From: Scolanthus callimorphus
Taxonomy: Eukaryota; Cnidaria; Anthozoa; Actiniaria; Edwardsiidae
DNA: 64,000 nucleotides
Direction of reading: 5' to 3'
NCBI GenBank assembly: GCA_033964015.1
Contig: CM066922.1
Span: 27,150,961-27,214,960 of the forward strand
Below, piece after piece: positions 33,272 to 45,973 of this stretch; position 1 is the first letter of the stretch; every line of letters begins with the position of its first letter. A program made the translations under genes and the position numbers. The notes beneath the pieces are model-generated. The model saw nothing but the letters and a program-made list of their open reading frames with translations, was not told the DNA's origin and did no database searches.

Positions 33272-35169
33272 AGACGTTCATGAAAGATGGACAATTGCAC
33301 TCGATAGTTGACATTTATTCAGTATAGATTAGATTAGATTAGATTACAGAGGATGGACGATCCCCCTGGCTCGCCATCGGGGGCCGGGATGTAAAGAACG
33401 TTGCGTTTATTACATTTATTAGTGTTCAGGCCTCGCGCGAATTCAAGAGCATATGTGAAACAGAATTGTTATTCAGATAGAATCTGCACACGGATGAAAG
33501 TATTCGTTTACGGATCTCCCGCCCATCAACCGGCACAAAGTGCGTTACATGCATTGATGCCTTGCACTTGACTGGGTTTTGCTGTCTCGAAACCCTTTCG
33601 GACTCTTGCGCAAGGCAAGTAAGGGATCTGGACACCACAAAGTACAAACACTGAACTTGGGCCACCTGTGATCTAACGGTAAATATATTACACCAGAAAC
33701 ACACACAAACGTGACCGTCGGGCGTCACATCTTTTTCCTGTCTCAAAGCTCAGTCATTCCACCTGCAGATGTTTTGTTATGAACTTTTGTTAGCATTAGA
33801 AAGAAGAATTTCACAAAAACAAACATTAAAACATGAACAAATCAGGCAACAAAAGTCTGGATTTTGATGTAAATGTTCAGCTGTTGACAAAAATTGTTCA
33901 CGCGCGCTGCTGACGAAGATCACGCCACTTTCAACATAGCCGCGCTCAGCTCTGTTTTGATTCCTTACCAGGGGAATATGTTTTCGTTTCTTTGCAAACC
34001 ACAAAATCGAAAAAAGCTCTCCAATTGCTGCGTCACGCCGAGGCTAAGGTTAATCAGACACTGATAAAGACCTTCATTCTCCTGAAATGCAAATGAGTCC
34101 TTTTCTCATGCTAACGATTTTCACCCTCACAGTGCCAAGGTCAACCTAGCCTCTAATTCAAACAAAGGTTGTAGAACAACTGCGCTGAAGCGAAGTGAAG
34201 TTTGACAAAATCCTTAGATAAATTATCCTACTTAACAATTATTCGCCGAAGGCGAAGTGAATAATGGCGAATAGTCACCGAGACCGGAAGTCGAGGACAC
34301 TATTCGGCACTAATCACGGAGCCTGAGGAGAATAATGTTTTAGTGTATATTACACGGGAACGCTCCAAAAAAAATATCTGAACGACACTAAATGTGGCAT
34401 TTGCCGACATTATGTAGCCTCTTTCTGTATGCGTGACGTTTGTCACGCACGCGACATTACGTCAGACTTTACTACAAGCATTCGGCTACTCAGCACATGG
34501 TGGAAACTTGCTGCTGTTTAAGAGAAGCAAAAACGCTAGAAGTCACTTGTTTTAAAACCTTAATATCGACTACGATAAAATATTTAAGTTTTTAGAAGGT
34601 TGCAAGGATGGATTGGAGGGTCAAACTCTTGGACAATGAGGAATACATTGTACTTAAAAAGAGACCTTGCTCATATAATCAAGGTAAATTACGATTTAGC
34701 CTGCGAACAGGCTCTCCTGTGTTGTTATTCGGAGAACAAGCTACCCAAAATCGCAACAGAATTCGCAAACAAGCTACCCAAACTTCGCCACGCCAGCTAT
34801 CACAAGCGGATTTCTCCTAGCCCCCTAGAACTCTAACTAGCGCCTGTGTGCAGGCTAATTACGATTATGATTTCGATTTCTTATTCAAATACTTACCTTG
34901 ATTCCTTTGACAACATTAAGGAGATAAACAGCTGTTGTTTCTCTCTTTTTTATTATCTCTTTTTCGATTGCGTACAAGATTCGTACCTGTTTCTCCTTTC
35001 TTCTTTTCTAAATTCAGTTGTACTTCAGTAGAGCTAATTTGACCTGATATCAGAAAGAAAAAAACGAAAAATTAATAACTTCTATAAGAAACACAGATAA
35101 TCAACACTCCTTCAGTAACATTTGCAAAACGGAAATTCTAAGCTGTTCTCGAGTAGACCTCTTTACCTT

Positions 35170-35337
35170 GGGCATAATGTTGTCCCATTTCAGATCACGT
35201 GGTATTCCGATCCCATGAGTACTTTTTCTTTGTTGTTCTGCTACGCACCGAAGGATATATGAATATGGAAGCACCAAAACATAGATAGATTATTCAAATG
35301 AATGCCACGTGATCTGAAATGGGACAACATTACGCCC
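35170..35337. mobile_element. GATCACGTGG MITE, copy 2
   Basis: Duplicate of 29221-29388, carried along in the segmental duplication rather than by a separate insertion. Confidence 0.8.
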
Positions 35338-35583
35338 ACGGAAAACAAAAAGGCAAAATAATAGGAAATAGAAATAAAACTGCCAAAGATTGGTTTTCAG
35401 ACAAGACGCGAACATTTTGTAACGGTTTTTTGGTCGCCCTGAAGAAGGACCGAAATAGAGGTCCGAAACGTTGGCATAGTTTGCGTTTCAAATTGTTATT
35501 TGTTAAATTGCCAGTTTTGAGAGATTTCACTGAAGTTGAGAAACCCTGGCTTCCTCCGATTTTTGCAATCAACAATATTTTAT

Positions 35584-35781
35584 TTAAGCAATAAAAGTAC
35601 TTTCCGCGTGCTCTCTGGTTTCTTACAAAACACGAGGGGGATGTTGGGAGAAACTGATCAAAACTTGAAAGACACGAGCCGAAGGCGAGTGTCTTTCAAG
35701 TTTTATCAGTTCGACCAACATTCCCCGAGTGTTTGTAAGAAAACCAGAGAGCACGCAGAAAGTATTTTTATTGCTTTTAGA
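35584..35781. mobile_element. ~195-bp near-perfect palindrome (foldback MITE)
   Basis: Arms AAGCAATAAAAGTACTTTCC, GCGTGCTCTCTGGTTTCTTAC and CTTGAAAGACACGAG are repeated inverted around a centre GCCGAAGGC. It is part of a 320-bp insertion relative to copy A; the remaining 35782-35904 is another piece with inverted TTAGAAAATAACA ends. The two together may be nested insertions. Confidence 0.75.
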
Positions 35782-37767
35782 AAATAACATACACACGCGC
35801 GACTGCGTGCGTGACAATCGTGTTTTCAGGTCTCTTACAAACAATCTTTTTAACCAATCAGAATGCGCACATTCACAATACAACATAGGTGTTATTTTCT
35901 AATTGACTTTAGAGCCGCTACGTAGGCTATGCTTCTTTATTTATTCTGTACAGAATTCCTGATACCAAATATATACCAGAATACCAAATATTCTGTGAGA
36001 ATAGACCAATTTCGACATATTAAAAATCGTACTTAAAGTGCGAGTATGACGAAAATGGTATCTTTCCTATAAATCCACTATGTTGTACTATAATAGTCCA
36101 GTCATTTTAAGTGAATAATAAGGCTAACCCGGAACAAATTGCAACAGTACAAATCTCAACGGATTTAGATCTATTATACTCACTTAATAATATATCAAAT
36201 GTCGTCCCAAATCCCGATAACGCAACATCTCGAAAAAAGGGATTTATTCAAAGCAATCGGGAAAAGCTTTCTTCGCCATATTGGCTTTTGTTATAATGAA
36301 GTTTACGGCACTTATAGCTCTACGCTGATGAAACTAGTTCTAGACTGTAACGCGTTACAGGTAAATATTCTAACGCTTTTACATAGGAAGGACCCCTTGT
36401 ATAGAGTCTATTGATGTTTGCCAACCGAATACTGCATTATTAAGAATTATTGAGTTGTTTATGGAAACGTGTTTCAAGATTCCTAGCCAGGCACTGTATT
36501 GGAATTATGACATTGGAAATTTCTCTTAGTCAAAGCGTAGTCTGCAAAAATAACATACCGAACAAAGTATATATAACACGAATGAGTCCATTTAAACCAC
36601 TAAAAATTTAAAGTGGGAATACTGTACAGTATAGCGAATATCAAAAGCTTCGCAAAAGTAAGTGCGGAAAAAACTCATTAATAACAAAGGGCAAGATGGC
36701 CGCCAAAAAAAGAAAATTGTGTTGTCTTTTCAAACTTGAATTTTGAGATGTTCCCCGTCATGGATTTTTAAGGACTTTCAGTATGTTTGTTAGGTTGACT
36801 TTATTGCCCTAAAACCGTTGAGAAACTTTCTCTTGCAAATTAGTTGTGGGTAATTTCACAAAATGACTGGACTATAAGGCAACCCAAATTCTGGTTGATA
36901 ACAATAACTCTTTAGTCCTTCTGCCGCTGAAAGCACCAAAATATGGTCACACGGCCGCCATCTTGGAGGTCGCCATTAAAATCGGCTGTCCCTACTACCT
37001 GGTTACCAAGTCAGAGGCCAGACTACATTTTGTGACGTATTTTTACCCCCATCCTTTGCCGGGAAACAAAATCTGAAAATCTAACCACAGGTGGCCCAAG
37101 TTCAGTGTTTGTACTTTGTGGTGTCCAGATTCCGTTTCTATTGGCCGCGCGTGACGGTTCGTCGATGTTTTTCGGTACGATCTACAACATAGTCAAATAA
37201 TGTGTTAATGTGTAGTAAGTTAAGTACAAAATACCGCGTAAAAGTTACTTGTTTTATGTTGTTGGATTCTTCAACATTGTCCACGTAAACTCTGGAGCGA
37301 ATTCAATCATGTTTAGAGTTTTTGTCGCTTTTCAACGAGAACTGCCCTCTTTCTCCTTAAATACGTTAGCAAAGGTAGGAGTTTTCAGCCGTCACGGAAT
37401 TTGAGCGTGACATTCACTAAATCGCCGAAAAATCACAATACACATAAACCTTCAGAAAATTTATCCCCAACACGTTAAAATTGAAGATATAACTCAACTC
37501 CAGAGATGATTTATTCGACCAAAACACGCGGATTTCTACGAAAACAAAACCGAGCGAAAAATACCCACCAATTTCTAGATTTTTGAAAGTCGGACTCCCG
37601 CCCATCAGCCGGCACAAAGTGCGTTACATGCCTTGCACTTGACTGGGTTTTGCTGTCTCGAAACCCTTTCGGACTGTTGTCGGACTCCAATCGCTTGGAC
37701 GAGACAAAACTTCGTCTGACGTATATAGGGCAAAACCCAGTCAAGTGCAAGGCAAGTAAGGGATCTG

Positions 37768-38619
37768 GGGGTCGTTTCTCGAAATCGCCCGATATTTCGG
37801 GCCCGATAAACTTTTCGGGTGGTTTTTCGGGCGAGATTTAGGAGTCCCGAAAAGTGTTTCTCGAAACTCCCAAAAAACCCCGATAATTATCGGGAACCCG
37901 AAATCAAAATTATAATTTCCCGAACTTTGCGAATACTTTGCATAAATAGACAATGAAAAACATAGGAAACTTATCGATTCGCCGCTGTCAGGGGACAAAG
38001 TGTATCGCCATGTTGGCATTTCCATCGATAAATGCCAAGAAATTAGATAAAATGTGCGAAAAAGCAAGCATTTCGCACCGAATTCTTGTAGATGCATTGG
38101 TACTTTGACAGCTCCTCTTCAAATTTGACAGGCGAGCTGTCAAGAGAATGAATATGATTGGTCAAGAAGAGAGATGCTTGCACCTAATTGGTGTATTTTA
38201 TCGGGATGGCGGTAAAAGCAACTCGGGAGAGTTACCGGAGGAAACCATTTCGCGACAAAGAAAGAAACTTTGGAAACAAAGCAAGACACCTTCATAGATG
38301 GCTGTTTTACGAGAAGAAACATGCACTTTCGGAGAAATTCAACTTCGCAGGTACTAGAGGGATAAATAAAGTCGCAAAGGAGTGAAACATCGTAGTTCAT
38401 TTTGTTATTTTTCTTCCCTATTCTGAGGATTTTCGGAAACCCGAAAAAGTTTAGGGGAGAAGGGTTTCTCCCCTTATCAAGGGGGTGAAAAATGACGCAA
38501 TTTTATCGGACGCGAAAAACTCGGGAGTTTCGAGAAACGCAAAATTAAATTATCCGCACGCTTTTCGGGTAATTTATCGTGCTCGAAAAGTTTTCGTGCG
38601 TTTCGAGAGAAACGACCCC
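37768..38619. mobile_element. Inverted-repeat element, CTG duplication
   Basis: Ends GGGGTCGTTTCTCGAAA are inverted; subterminal regions are full of TTTTCGGG and CGATAAT motifs in both orientations. CTG occurs at 37765-37767 and 38620-38622. In copies A and B the site reads GATCTGGACACC without insertion (27636, 33626). Interior frame 38188-38385 is basic but not recognised. Confidence 0.8.
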
Positions 38620-38954
38620 CTGGACACCACAAAGTACAAACACTGAACTTGGGCCACCTGTGATCTAACGGTAAATATATTCCACCAGAAACACACACAA
38701 AACGTGACCGTCGGGCGTCGCATCTTTTTCCTGTCTCAAAGCTCAGTCATACCACCTGCACATCTATTGTTATGAACTTTTGTTAGCATTCAGAAAGATG
38801 AATTTCACAAAAACAACTATTAAAACATGAACAAATCAGGCAACAAAAGTCTGGATTTTGATGGAAATGTTCAGCTGTTGACAAAAATTGTTCACGCGCG
38901 CTGCTGACGAAGATCACGCCACTTTCAACATAGCGCGCGCTCAGCTCTGTTTTG

Positions 38955-39844
38955 CAAAAACAATGTTGCTGAAAACTGAATGAAATACTCTGATTGACCT
39001 TCACTTTTATTTTCATCGGAGTTGTCTGACATTGTCGAAGAACAAATTGTGCTGAACTGATTTAAGCAAATAAACAATTAACACCTGTGAAAAGGTCAGC
39101 AACAAAATTATAAAAACATGCTAAGGTCGCCCATTTCTCCTCAAAAAACGGAGAACAACCTCATTTCTTGAAACTTTACTTATATTGTTCAGTGTGCTCC
39201 AAAATGAGCCGTATCAATAACGAATAAAAAGGCCTCGATGGTCTAGGGGATAAAAATGCGTCACGATTCAAAACGAGTCTGCTATAACCGCTGTCATTTA
39301 TAATTACAGGCTCGTTTTTTGGAACATAAAATGTTTAATAATGGCGGACGAAAAAACCGTACTTTTCGCAGACGTTTTTCCTTGTATTCCGGGCGGAATG
39401 TTTCCCTAAAATCCACACAGCAAGAATGTATTGTGGATAATTAAAGTACTAGGCCGGAAAAACTGGTAGAAAAAGAAGTCAAATTTTGGGTCATACTAGC
39501 ACTTTAAGTCCGAGGCTCAGGGAATAACAATAACACCAAAGAAATCGCATCGGCATCGAAAAATGAATATTAATTTAATTATTTGTTTATTCCCCTGAGC
39601 CTCGTATCCAAGTTTAAATTTTAATATATAAAAAATATTCGGTATATTCATTTCACAACATTTAGGAGATAAAAGGCTGTTGTTCTCTCCTTTTTATTAT
39701 CTCTTTTTCGATTTCGCACAAGATTCACACCTTTATGTTTTGTAGTCTTGGAGTCAAATGTGTTTCCCTTAATATTCGTCTGAAGCATGTCGGCATCTGA
39801 TACGAGAAAGAAAGAAAAATGCAAAAAAAAATATATTGACTGGA
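38955..39844. mobile_element. ~890-bp insertion in copy C
   Basis: Copies A and B read CTCTGTTTTGATTCC; here that is split after TTTTG and resumes at TTGATTCC. No clear terminal repeats. Contains a small foldback at 39489-39606 (CGAGGCTCAGGGAATAA and its complement) and, at 39233-39262, CTCGATGGTCTAGGGGATA, which resembles a tRNA D-arm/A-box, so a SINE component is possible but unproven. Confidence 0.55.
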
Positions 39845-40666
39845 TTGATTCCTTACCAGGGGAATATGTTTTCGTTTCTTTGCAAACCACAAAATCGAAA
39901 CAGTTCTCCAATTGCTGCGTCACGCCGAGGCTAAGGTTAATCAGACACTGATAAAGACCTTCATTCTCCTGAAATGCAAATGACTCCTTTTATCATGCCA
40001 ACTATTTTCGCGTCCCTCACAGTGCCAAGGTCAATCTAGCCTCTAGTTCAAACAAAGGTTGTAGAGCAACTGCGAAGCGAAATGAAGTTTCTCGACAAAA
40101 GCCTTAGATAAATTAGCCTACTTAACAATTATTCACCGAAGGCGAAGGAATAGTGGCGAACAGTCCCCGAGACCGGAGGTCGAGGGGGCTATTCGCCACT
40201 AATCACGGAGCCTGAGGAGAATAATTGTTTTAGTATATACTACACGGGAACGCTCCAAAAAAATATCTGAACGACACTAAATGTGGCATTTGCCGACATT
40301 TTGTAGCCTCTTTCAAACAGAAATTTGGGAAATTAACCTATTCAAACGCTTGGACAATGAGGAAGACCTTGTTCATAAAAATAGACCACTTTAAATACGT
40401 TTGATGTCGGATGGCTCGTGATCAAACGAATCAACATGGCGACTTGTAACTGAAATTCTCTCTTAAACTGCACTCTTTTGGCTGGCTTCTACGATTTACC
40501 ATGCCTTTCATCCTACAGGTAAATGTTCAAAGTGGTTAAGAGGGAATGTCCACTAAGACCGAGCGGGAGGTGGCACATGATGAAAAATAATAATCCTTCA
40601 TATTTTGTCCAAAGATAGCCTAATATACCAAAAGAAATGTGATGGGATTTTGTTCTTCAGTTATTA

Positions 40667-41842
40667 CAGCTAAAACCGTTGTTACGCGCTGCGCGTTTTC
40701 AAAACTTCGACAGGATTTATGGATTTCTGATCCGTCAATCATCTGAATGGGGCGGGGCAATACAAATAACAACACAATATTTTTCAAGTAGCTCGTCCAG
40801 ATTCTCCCGCTTTCGAATTTTGCGAGACGGGGAATGAAGTTTGGAACAGAGATGGAAGCAGAATTGAACACAGCTGGAATAATCTGGGAACAAGAAAATT
40901 AGTCTATCATTAGTTCAGACTTTATAAACCTTCTTTTCACGGCGTTTCAATGAAATCGGTTGAAAGTGAAACACACGAACAAATCACATCTGTAATAAGA
41001 AGTTTCTGCTCCAAGGAAACAGAACTGAAACTAAGTGTTTGCTCGATCTCTAGCGTTTCATGCGACCGAATAATATGTTTCCGATTCTAGCGCGGTATCG
41101 ACTTTGAGCTGCGGCCAACAGTTCATTCAATACAAAGAGTAATAAACTTCGTCGCCTGCGACACAAACGAAGCTTTCTAGCCCTTTCGAATTCTGCGAGA
41201 CGGACTTAGACGGGAATGAAGTTGGAACAGTGGAGGACGAAGAATTCAACGCAGCTGGGATAATATCTGAGAACAAGAAGACGAGTCAATAAGGAGAACG
41301 GCTCTACAGTACTACATAGTTTCGACGTTACAAATCTACAAGCCTTTAACTTTCACGGTGTTTCACTTCGAAAATGAAATCAGTGAAACACGAATAAATC
41401 ACTTGTAATAAACACCTTCTGTGGCTCCAAGTAAGCAGAAGAAAAACACGATATTGCATTCGATCTCTTGCGTTTCATGTGACCGAATATTTTTCGATTC
41501 TAACGCGCTTCGGCTCAATTCAAGGCGACCAGTTCATGATGGCAAAACAAAGCTATATTCCTTCGATCGACACAAGCGAAGCTCTAACGTGCAGAACAGA
41601 ATGCCTGCTACCATCTATCCCTCCTAGGAAGCATAAATACGACTCTCCAACGCAATTCTGTTGAAATTTCTCGAGTCATTTCTCCTCCTGTACTCGCAGA
41701 ATTCGAAAGCGGGCGAATCTGGACGAGCTACATGCGTTGTTATTTATATTGCCCCGCCCCCTTCAGATGATTGACGGATCAGCAAATCCATAAATCCTTT
41801 TGAAGTTTGAAATCGCGCAGCGCGTAACAACGGTTTTAGCTG
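40667..41842. mobile_element. TA-flanked inverted-repeat element in left arm
   Basis: 1,176 bp with ~115-bp inverted ends starting CAGCTAAAACCGTTGTTACG and containing CAATCATCTGAATGGGG-like blocks. Flanked by TA (40665-40666, 41843-41844). The right arm shows the empty site (AGTTATTAATTTTAAC on the complementary strand near 48908). TA duplication fits Tc1/mariner-like or ISL2EU-like mobilisation. Two internal repeats (40800-40870 and 41190-41260) resemble each other. No transposase. Confidence 0.82.
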
Positions 41843-42418
41843 TAATTTTAACTCCCGAAAATTACGATTTTCTGACAGCACCCCGCGAATGGACAAAACG
41901 CACAATTTTCAGCCGAAATACCTAAACTTACAAACACTGTCATATCCACTTCGCGCCAGCCCCAAACCCGGAAATCGGTTCGGAAATGTCTTTTGTATGT
42001 CCTAAGAAGTAATTTAAGGCTAAATATTATCTTTTGCGTTCGATAATTTTGGCACGGGAAGCCGTTAAAACTGATCAAAATTTTGCTCGCTCGAAATCGG
42101 CGATCTGGCGGTCATTTTCAGGAGGGAATATCCAGTCCGGGTAGTGTCCCAAATCAACCCAAATAATTTTTTCTCATAAGTAGACATATTGTTCTCAACC
42201 GTAATATAAACATTATTGCCAGGCTCTTTGTCAACGCCAAGAACCAAGCCTCTCAAAATCGGAGTTATCACAACTTGAATGTGTCAACACATGTAAACAC
42301 AACGCGAACATAATGCAAATACTGAGAGAAAATACACTTGATTCGTGAAAATAATGCAACACCGAGCACTTCTCTGTCTTACCTGTATAGCTAGCGTCCT
42401 AGGTTTGGCTTCCGAACG

Positions 42419-42726
42419 TCATAGTTCCGATGAAACAATGGAGCCATTTCACGCTATCTGGAGATACCAATCAGAGCTGGAAAGATTCTCCCTCGGGAAC
42501 TGATCTTGTCCCACAAACAGTATTTCAGGACTTCCGAAATCAGTCCGATGTGCAGCACTTTTTTGCCTTTTATGACAGTATAAACTGAGATCATCTGAAG
42601 ATAAGGATATCTGGTAATCCTAAGCGGGATCGGAATATTTTTGGACTTTTTTTAAGGAAAACCCTGGTTTGTTTGTGGGACATAACAACAGTAACTATGG
42701 CTTTGAATGACAGGTCGGAACTATGA
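42419..42726. mobile_element. ~307-bp insertion in left arm
   Basis: Ends TCATAGTTCCGA and its complement TCGGAACTATGA; absent from the right arm, where GAACGTATTTTCC is continuous on the complement (about 48335-48347). Also contains GTTTGTGGGA in inverted pairs (42510, 42668). Confidence 0.7.
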
Positions 42727-43416
42727 ATTTTCCATGTAGTTTCTGCAGCGCCATTGTGTCAATTTGTACTTCGATCACGGTGCGATGATTATTCGCTTCA
42801 GTACTTCAAGATATTTCGATTCTGAGCAATGTTATCCATCTTGCTTCAAGGAAAATGCCCTTATTTCACCAGATCAAAAGTTGCAGGCAGCTATTTTGGA
42901 TTTGCGTAGTTATTTAAGCCATAGAAATGCGGAGATGTTCCAGTTTTGGCGTTCCAATGTTGAAAGACGAGGACGTGACCTCGGGACGTTGCGTGACGGA
43001 TCCAGGAATTTTCGAGGGGGTGGGGTCTGTCTCTTTGCGTGCGAAAGCGCGCCACGATTTTAAAAATAAAGCTACGGAGATTAGACATATGTACACTGAT
43101 TTAAGCAAGCGAACTATATAAATTATTAAAAATCCTAAATGATAGTACAGAGTCAGTAAATATAATTTTTACGTAATTGTGAGGATTTAGAAAAGGAACT
43201 CGTCCAGTAGTAGTAATCGGTAGGTTCTGAGACAGTTTTCAAATCTGATGGGATTCCTGTGGTTTATCAAGGGTATATGATGGTAGTTGGGGTATGAAAA
43301 GGGGTGTGGAGTGGTATCAGAATTCCAAAAAAATTTTTGCTTGTAATCACGTGACTTTTTTTATTCCCGGAAATCCAAGATGGCGACCAATCTTTAAAAT
43401 CCAAAATGGCGGACAA

Positions 43417-44922
43417 CAGAAGCTCATAAGTAGGAGCGTGCATCCCCTATTGGGTGGTTCTCACATGTGTTTTATAGCTTGGGCTATTTTTAGATTTTCG
43501 CGCGAAAAATCAACCAATCAGAGAGAAGTAAACAAATTACGTCATACACGCAGCTGGCGCACGAAATACAAAATCTTCCTCTGACACGACCGACAAGAAC
43601 GGCTTTTACTTTATTCCTTTGCCAAAATGAAGCAAATATTTTTACTAGTCTCGTGATTTAGAGCCACGGTGCATAAAAATAGCAAAGCACACGATGAAGT
43701 GCCAAGCTAGCAGGCGTACATATCCACGAAGTGCTAAAAATTGTTATGATTGTTAGCGAACAGCAAATGAATAGGCAAATAAAAAGACCAAAGCAGTACG
43801 CTACAAGAGGAACATCGACAACTTAATAAGCTAACTTCTGCCCCAGACTGACTGATTGTGAAGCAGATGCCATCCTCGACTGCCATGTATTTCACGGAAA
43901 TCAAAGCAGTGCTCCGTTGGCACATGTTGGCCGACAATTTTAGAAACCTACACCATTCGCACCGGTACAATTTATTGTGTTTTCAAATAGTTTATAGAAT
44001 GTAAGCAATAAACTTCTGTCGTTTATAAAATATACCTTTTAATAAACGCCTGATCAAACTCTTTCAAGTCGTGCTTCATTCAAGCAGTTCACGTACAAGT
44101 TCAACGCTACTACGTCCTTATATCACCGACTCCAGTTCTCGCAAACAAAAAACAAACTTGACAAATTTCGTGCATCAGAAAAATAATTTCACACAAATGA
44201 AAACAAAAAGAAGAAACTAAAAACGTCCATGTCGACTTAGGAATTCAAAAAGTTCATAGTCCCGGCTTACCAAGTTGTATATGTGTTCAGTTTGTTTAGG
44301 CGAACACGTTGTAAAGTTTTTGACAAACTTTCATTCTCGTCTTCCTGCTTGGTCTTGGATAGTTTGTATGTAGCGAACTTCATCTGTCAGTGTACCAAAT
44401 TAGAAATCAAATCATCCACATAGTCCTGGTACTTCGTTGTAAATCCTTTATGCTTCCCTAATCCATCCGTTGCCACCAAATTCATCAGCTTTATTGCATA
44501 AATTTATAGTCCTTCATGAACTTTCGCTGTGCGAGAACCGTGAGAAGAAGCGACGAGGCCGCGGTTCTTTTCTGCTTTCCCTTAGTCGTTTAGATATTGT
44601 TTTCAAGTTATTTTCTTGATGTCTGAAGCCATCTGTTATCTGTTTTAGTTTACTCAACTTGTACATTCAGAAACCATGCAAAGAGATAACATTTTCACCC
44701 GGTTTTCCATCTCGAAAAGAACTGCAAGTAAAAATAGATTTAGCCACTGGCTAAAAGCAGAGCTCCATCTGAATTTTTGATGAGGCGTGACGTCAAATGT
44801 AAGGAAGAATTCTGATTGGCTAATTTTTCCCGCGCAACTGTTTCTAAAAATAGCTCAAGCTATAAAACACATGTGAGACCCACCCATTTCGTAGGATGCA
44901 CGCTCCTACTTATGAGCTTCTG
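43417..44922. mobile_element. Inner nested element, 7-bp duplication
   Basis: 1,506 bp. Ends CAGAAGCTCATAAGTAGGAG are inverted for ~110 bp, including CACATGTGTTTTATAGCTTG. CGGACAA is duplicated at 43410-43416 and 44923-44929. CA...TG ends with a 7-8-bp duplication suit hAT. The interior carries a reversed copy of the palindromic terminus (44735-44766). No transposase found in any frame. Confidence 0.85.
44735..44766 (-). other. Palindromic element terminus A3 (reverse)
   Basis: On the minus strand GGAGCTCTGCT, TTTAGCCAGTGGCTAAA, TCTATTTTTAC. Shares the palindrome with 8892-8931 but loses homology after TCTAT, which may mark the real element boundary. Confidence 0.7.
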
Positions 44923-45603
44923 CGGACAATCTTTAAAATCTAAAATGGTGGACTGTAGGTTCTGGGACAGTTTTCAAATCTGATGGGATTCCTGTGGTTT
45001 TTATCACGTGACTTTAGAGCTGTCAATCAAAATTATGGGCGTGGCACCTGTCAATCAATTTTTTTAACCACACCTGTCAATCAAATTTTTTTTAACCACA
45101 CCTGTCAATCAAACTTTAAAATCCAAAATGGCGGACAATCTTTAAAATCAAAAATGGCGGACAATCTTTACAATCAAAAATGGCGGTCGCCATCTGGATT
45201 TCCGGGAATAAAAAAAATTCACGTGATTACAAGCAAATTTTTTTTTGGAATTCTGATACCACTCTACACCCCTTTTCATACCCCAACTACCATCATATAC
45301 CCTTGATAAACTACAGGAATCCCATCAGATTTGAAAAACTGTCCCAGAACCTACCGATTACTACTACTCGTCCACACTCACTCCTTTTCCTGAACATTGG
45401 AAGAATTTTCCTCGTCCTCTTTTTGCAACATCAACTTCCTTAGTTCCATACCATCAAGCTATTCTTACTAAAAAGTAACGTGCTACATATACATTCCTCG
45501 GGCGTTTTGTATGGTTGACAGTTTGTTGAGGACCAGGGTTACGTGCAGTGGAAAACAAGAGTAGGAGGGGATATTTTAAAAAGTCGGGCCTATAACAACT
45601 GTA

Positions 45604-45736
45604 TTGCCCAGGGGCGTAGGTAGGGGGGGGGGGGGGTGCCAAAATAAACTAAGCGACGCCATTTTAGGTACCTTTAGGGGTAAAATCGACAGTTCACGAC
45701 GAGCATCTCCGCCCCAAAAATAAGGAATTCCCCCCG
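45604..45736. mobile_element. Fragments of hAT-type and C/G-ended MITEs
   Basis: CAGGGGCGTAGGTAGGGG (45610) is a lone left end of the family at 30169; it is followed by a right-half fragment of the C/G-ended MITE (GGTACCTTTAGGGGTAAAA, GACGAGCATCTCCGC, CCCCCGGGGG). Confidence 0.55.
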
Positions 45737-45973
45737 GGGGTATATGTCGCTGCGCAATAACGTTTTTAGTCTTCTTGTAAGAATTTATAACCATACATAG
45801 AGATTATTACATGGTAAGAGCTTGATGTCGTTTTTATTCACGAGTTTTGGTGTCATAGCGCGAACGAGCGAGTCTTCGAGCGAATTGATTGCCATGCCAA
45901 TCCTTTGTCTTCTAAACACTACACTTTTCTTGCATAGAATCGCTCTAATCGCAAGGAGGCCGCGTAGCAATGC

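Larger units (their letters stand above)
32018..36235 (+). repeat. ~3.9-kb direct duplication, copy B (plus 320-bp insertion)
   Basis: Second copy of 26035-29970. It includes a MITE at 35170-35337 and the hammerhead-like hairpin at 35439-35474. An insertion at about 35585-35904 is absent from copy A (TATTTGACTTTAGAG at 29628-29642). Confidence 0.9.
37594..40320 (+). repeat. Third, diverged copy of the BEL-downstream sequence (copy C)
   Basis: 37594-37767, 38620-38954 and 39842-40320 match 27532-28440 in order, with more differences than copies A and B show. Two insertions (37768-38619 and 38955-39844) interrupt it; the empty sites are visible in A and B. A short inverted piece of the same sequence is at 37083-37125. 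36236-37590 otherwise has no recognisable gene. Confidence 0.8.
43206..45368. mobile_element. Outer nested element with ~200-bp inverted ends
   Basis: Ends AGTAGTAGTAATCGGTAGG inverted for about 200 bp, through GGGATTCCTGT and GGTATATGATGGTAGTTGGG. CGTCC (possibly ACTCGTCC, since ACT also matches the end) duplicates at 43201-43205 and 45369-45373. A run of ATGGCGGACAATCTTTAAA and CCACACCTGTCAATCAAA short direct repeats sits inside the right arm (45050-45190). It hosts the element at 43417-44922. Confidence 0.82.

Noticed and set aside
39233..39300. tRNA gene suggested by CTCGATGGTCTAGGGGATA
   Set aside because: Only an A-box/D-arm-like piece; no B box, anticodon stem or acceptor pairing. At most a SINE relic.
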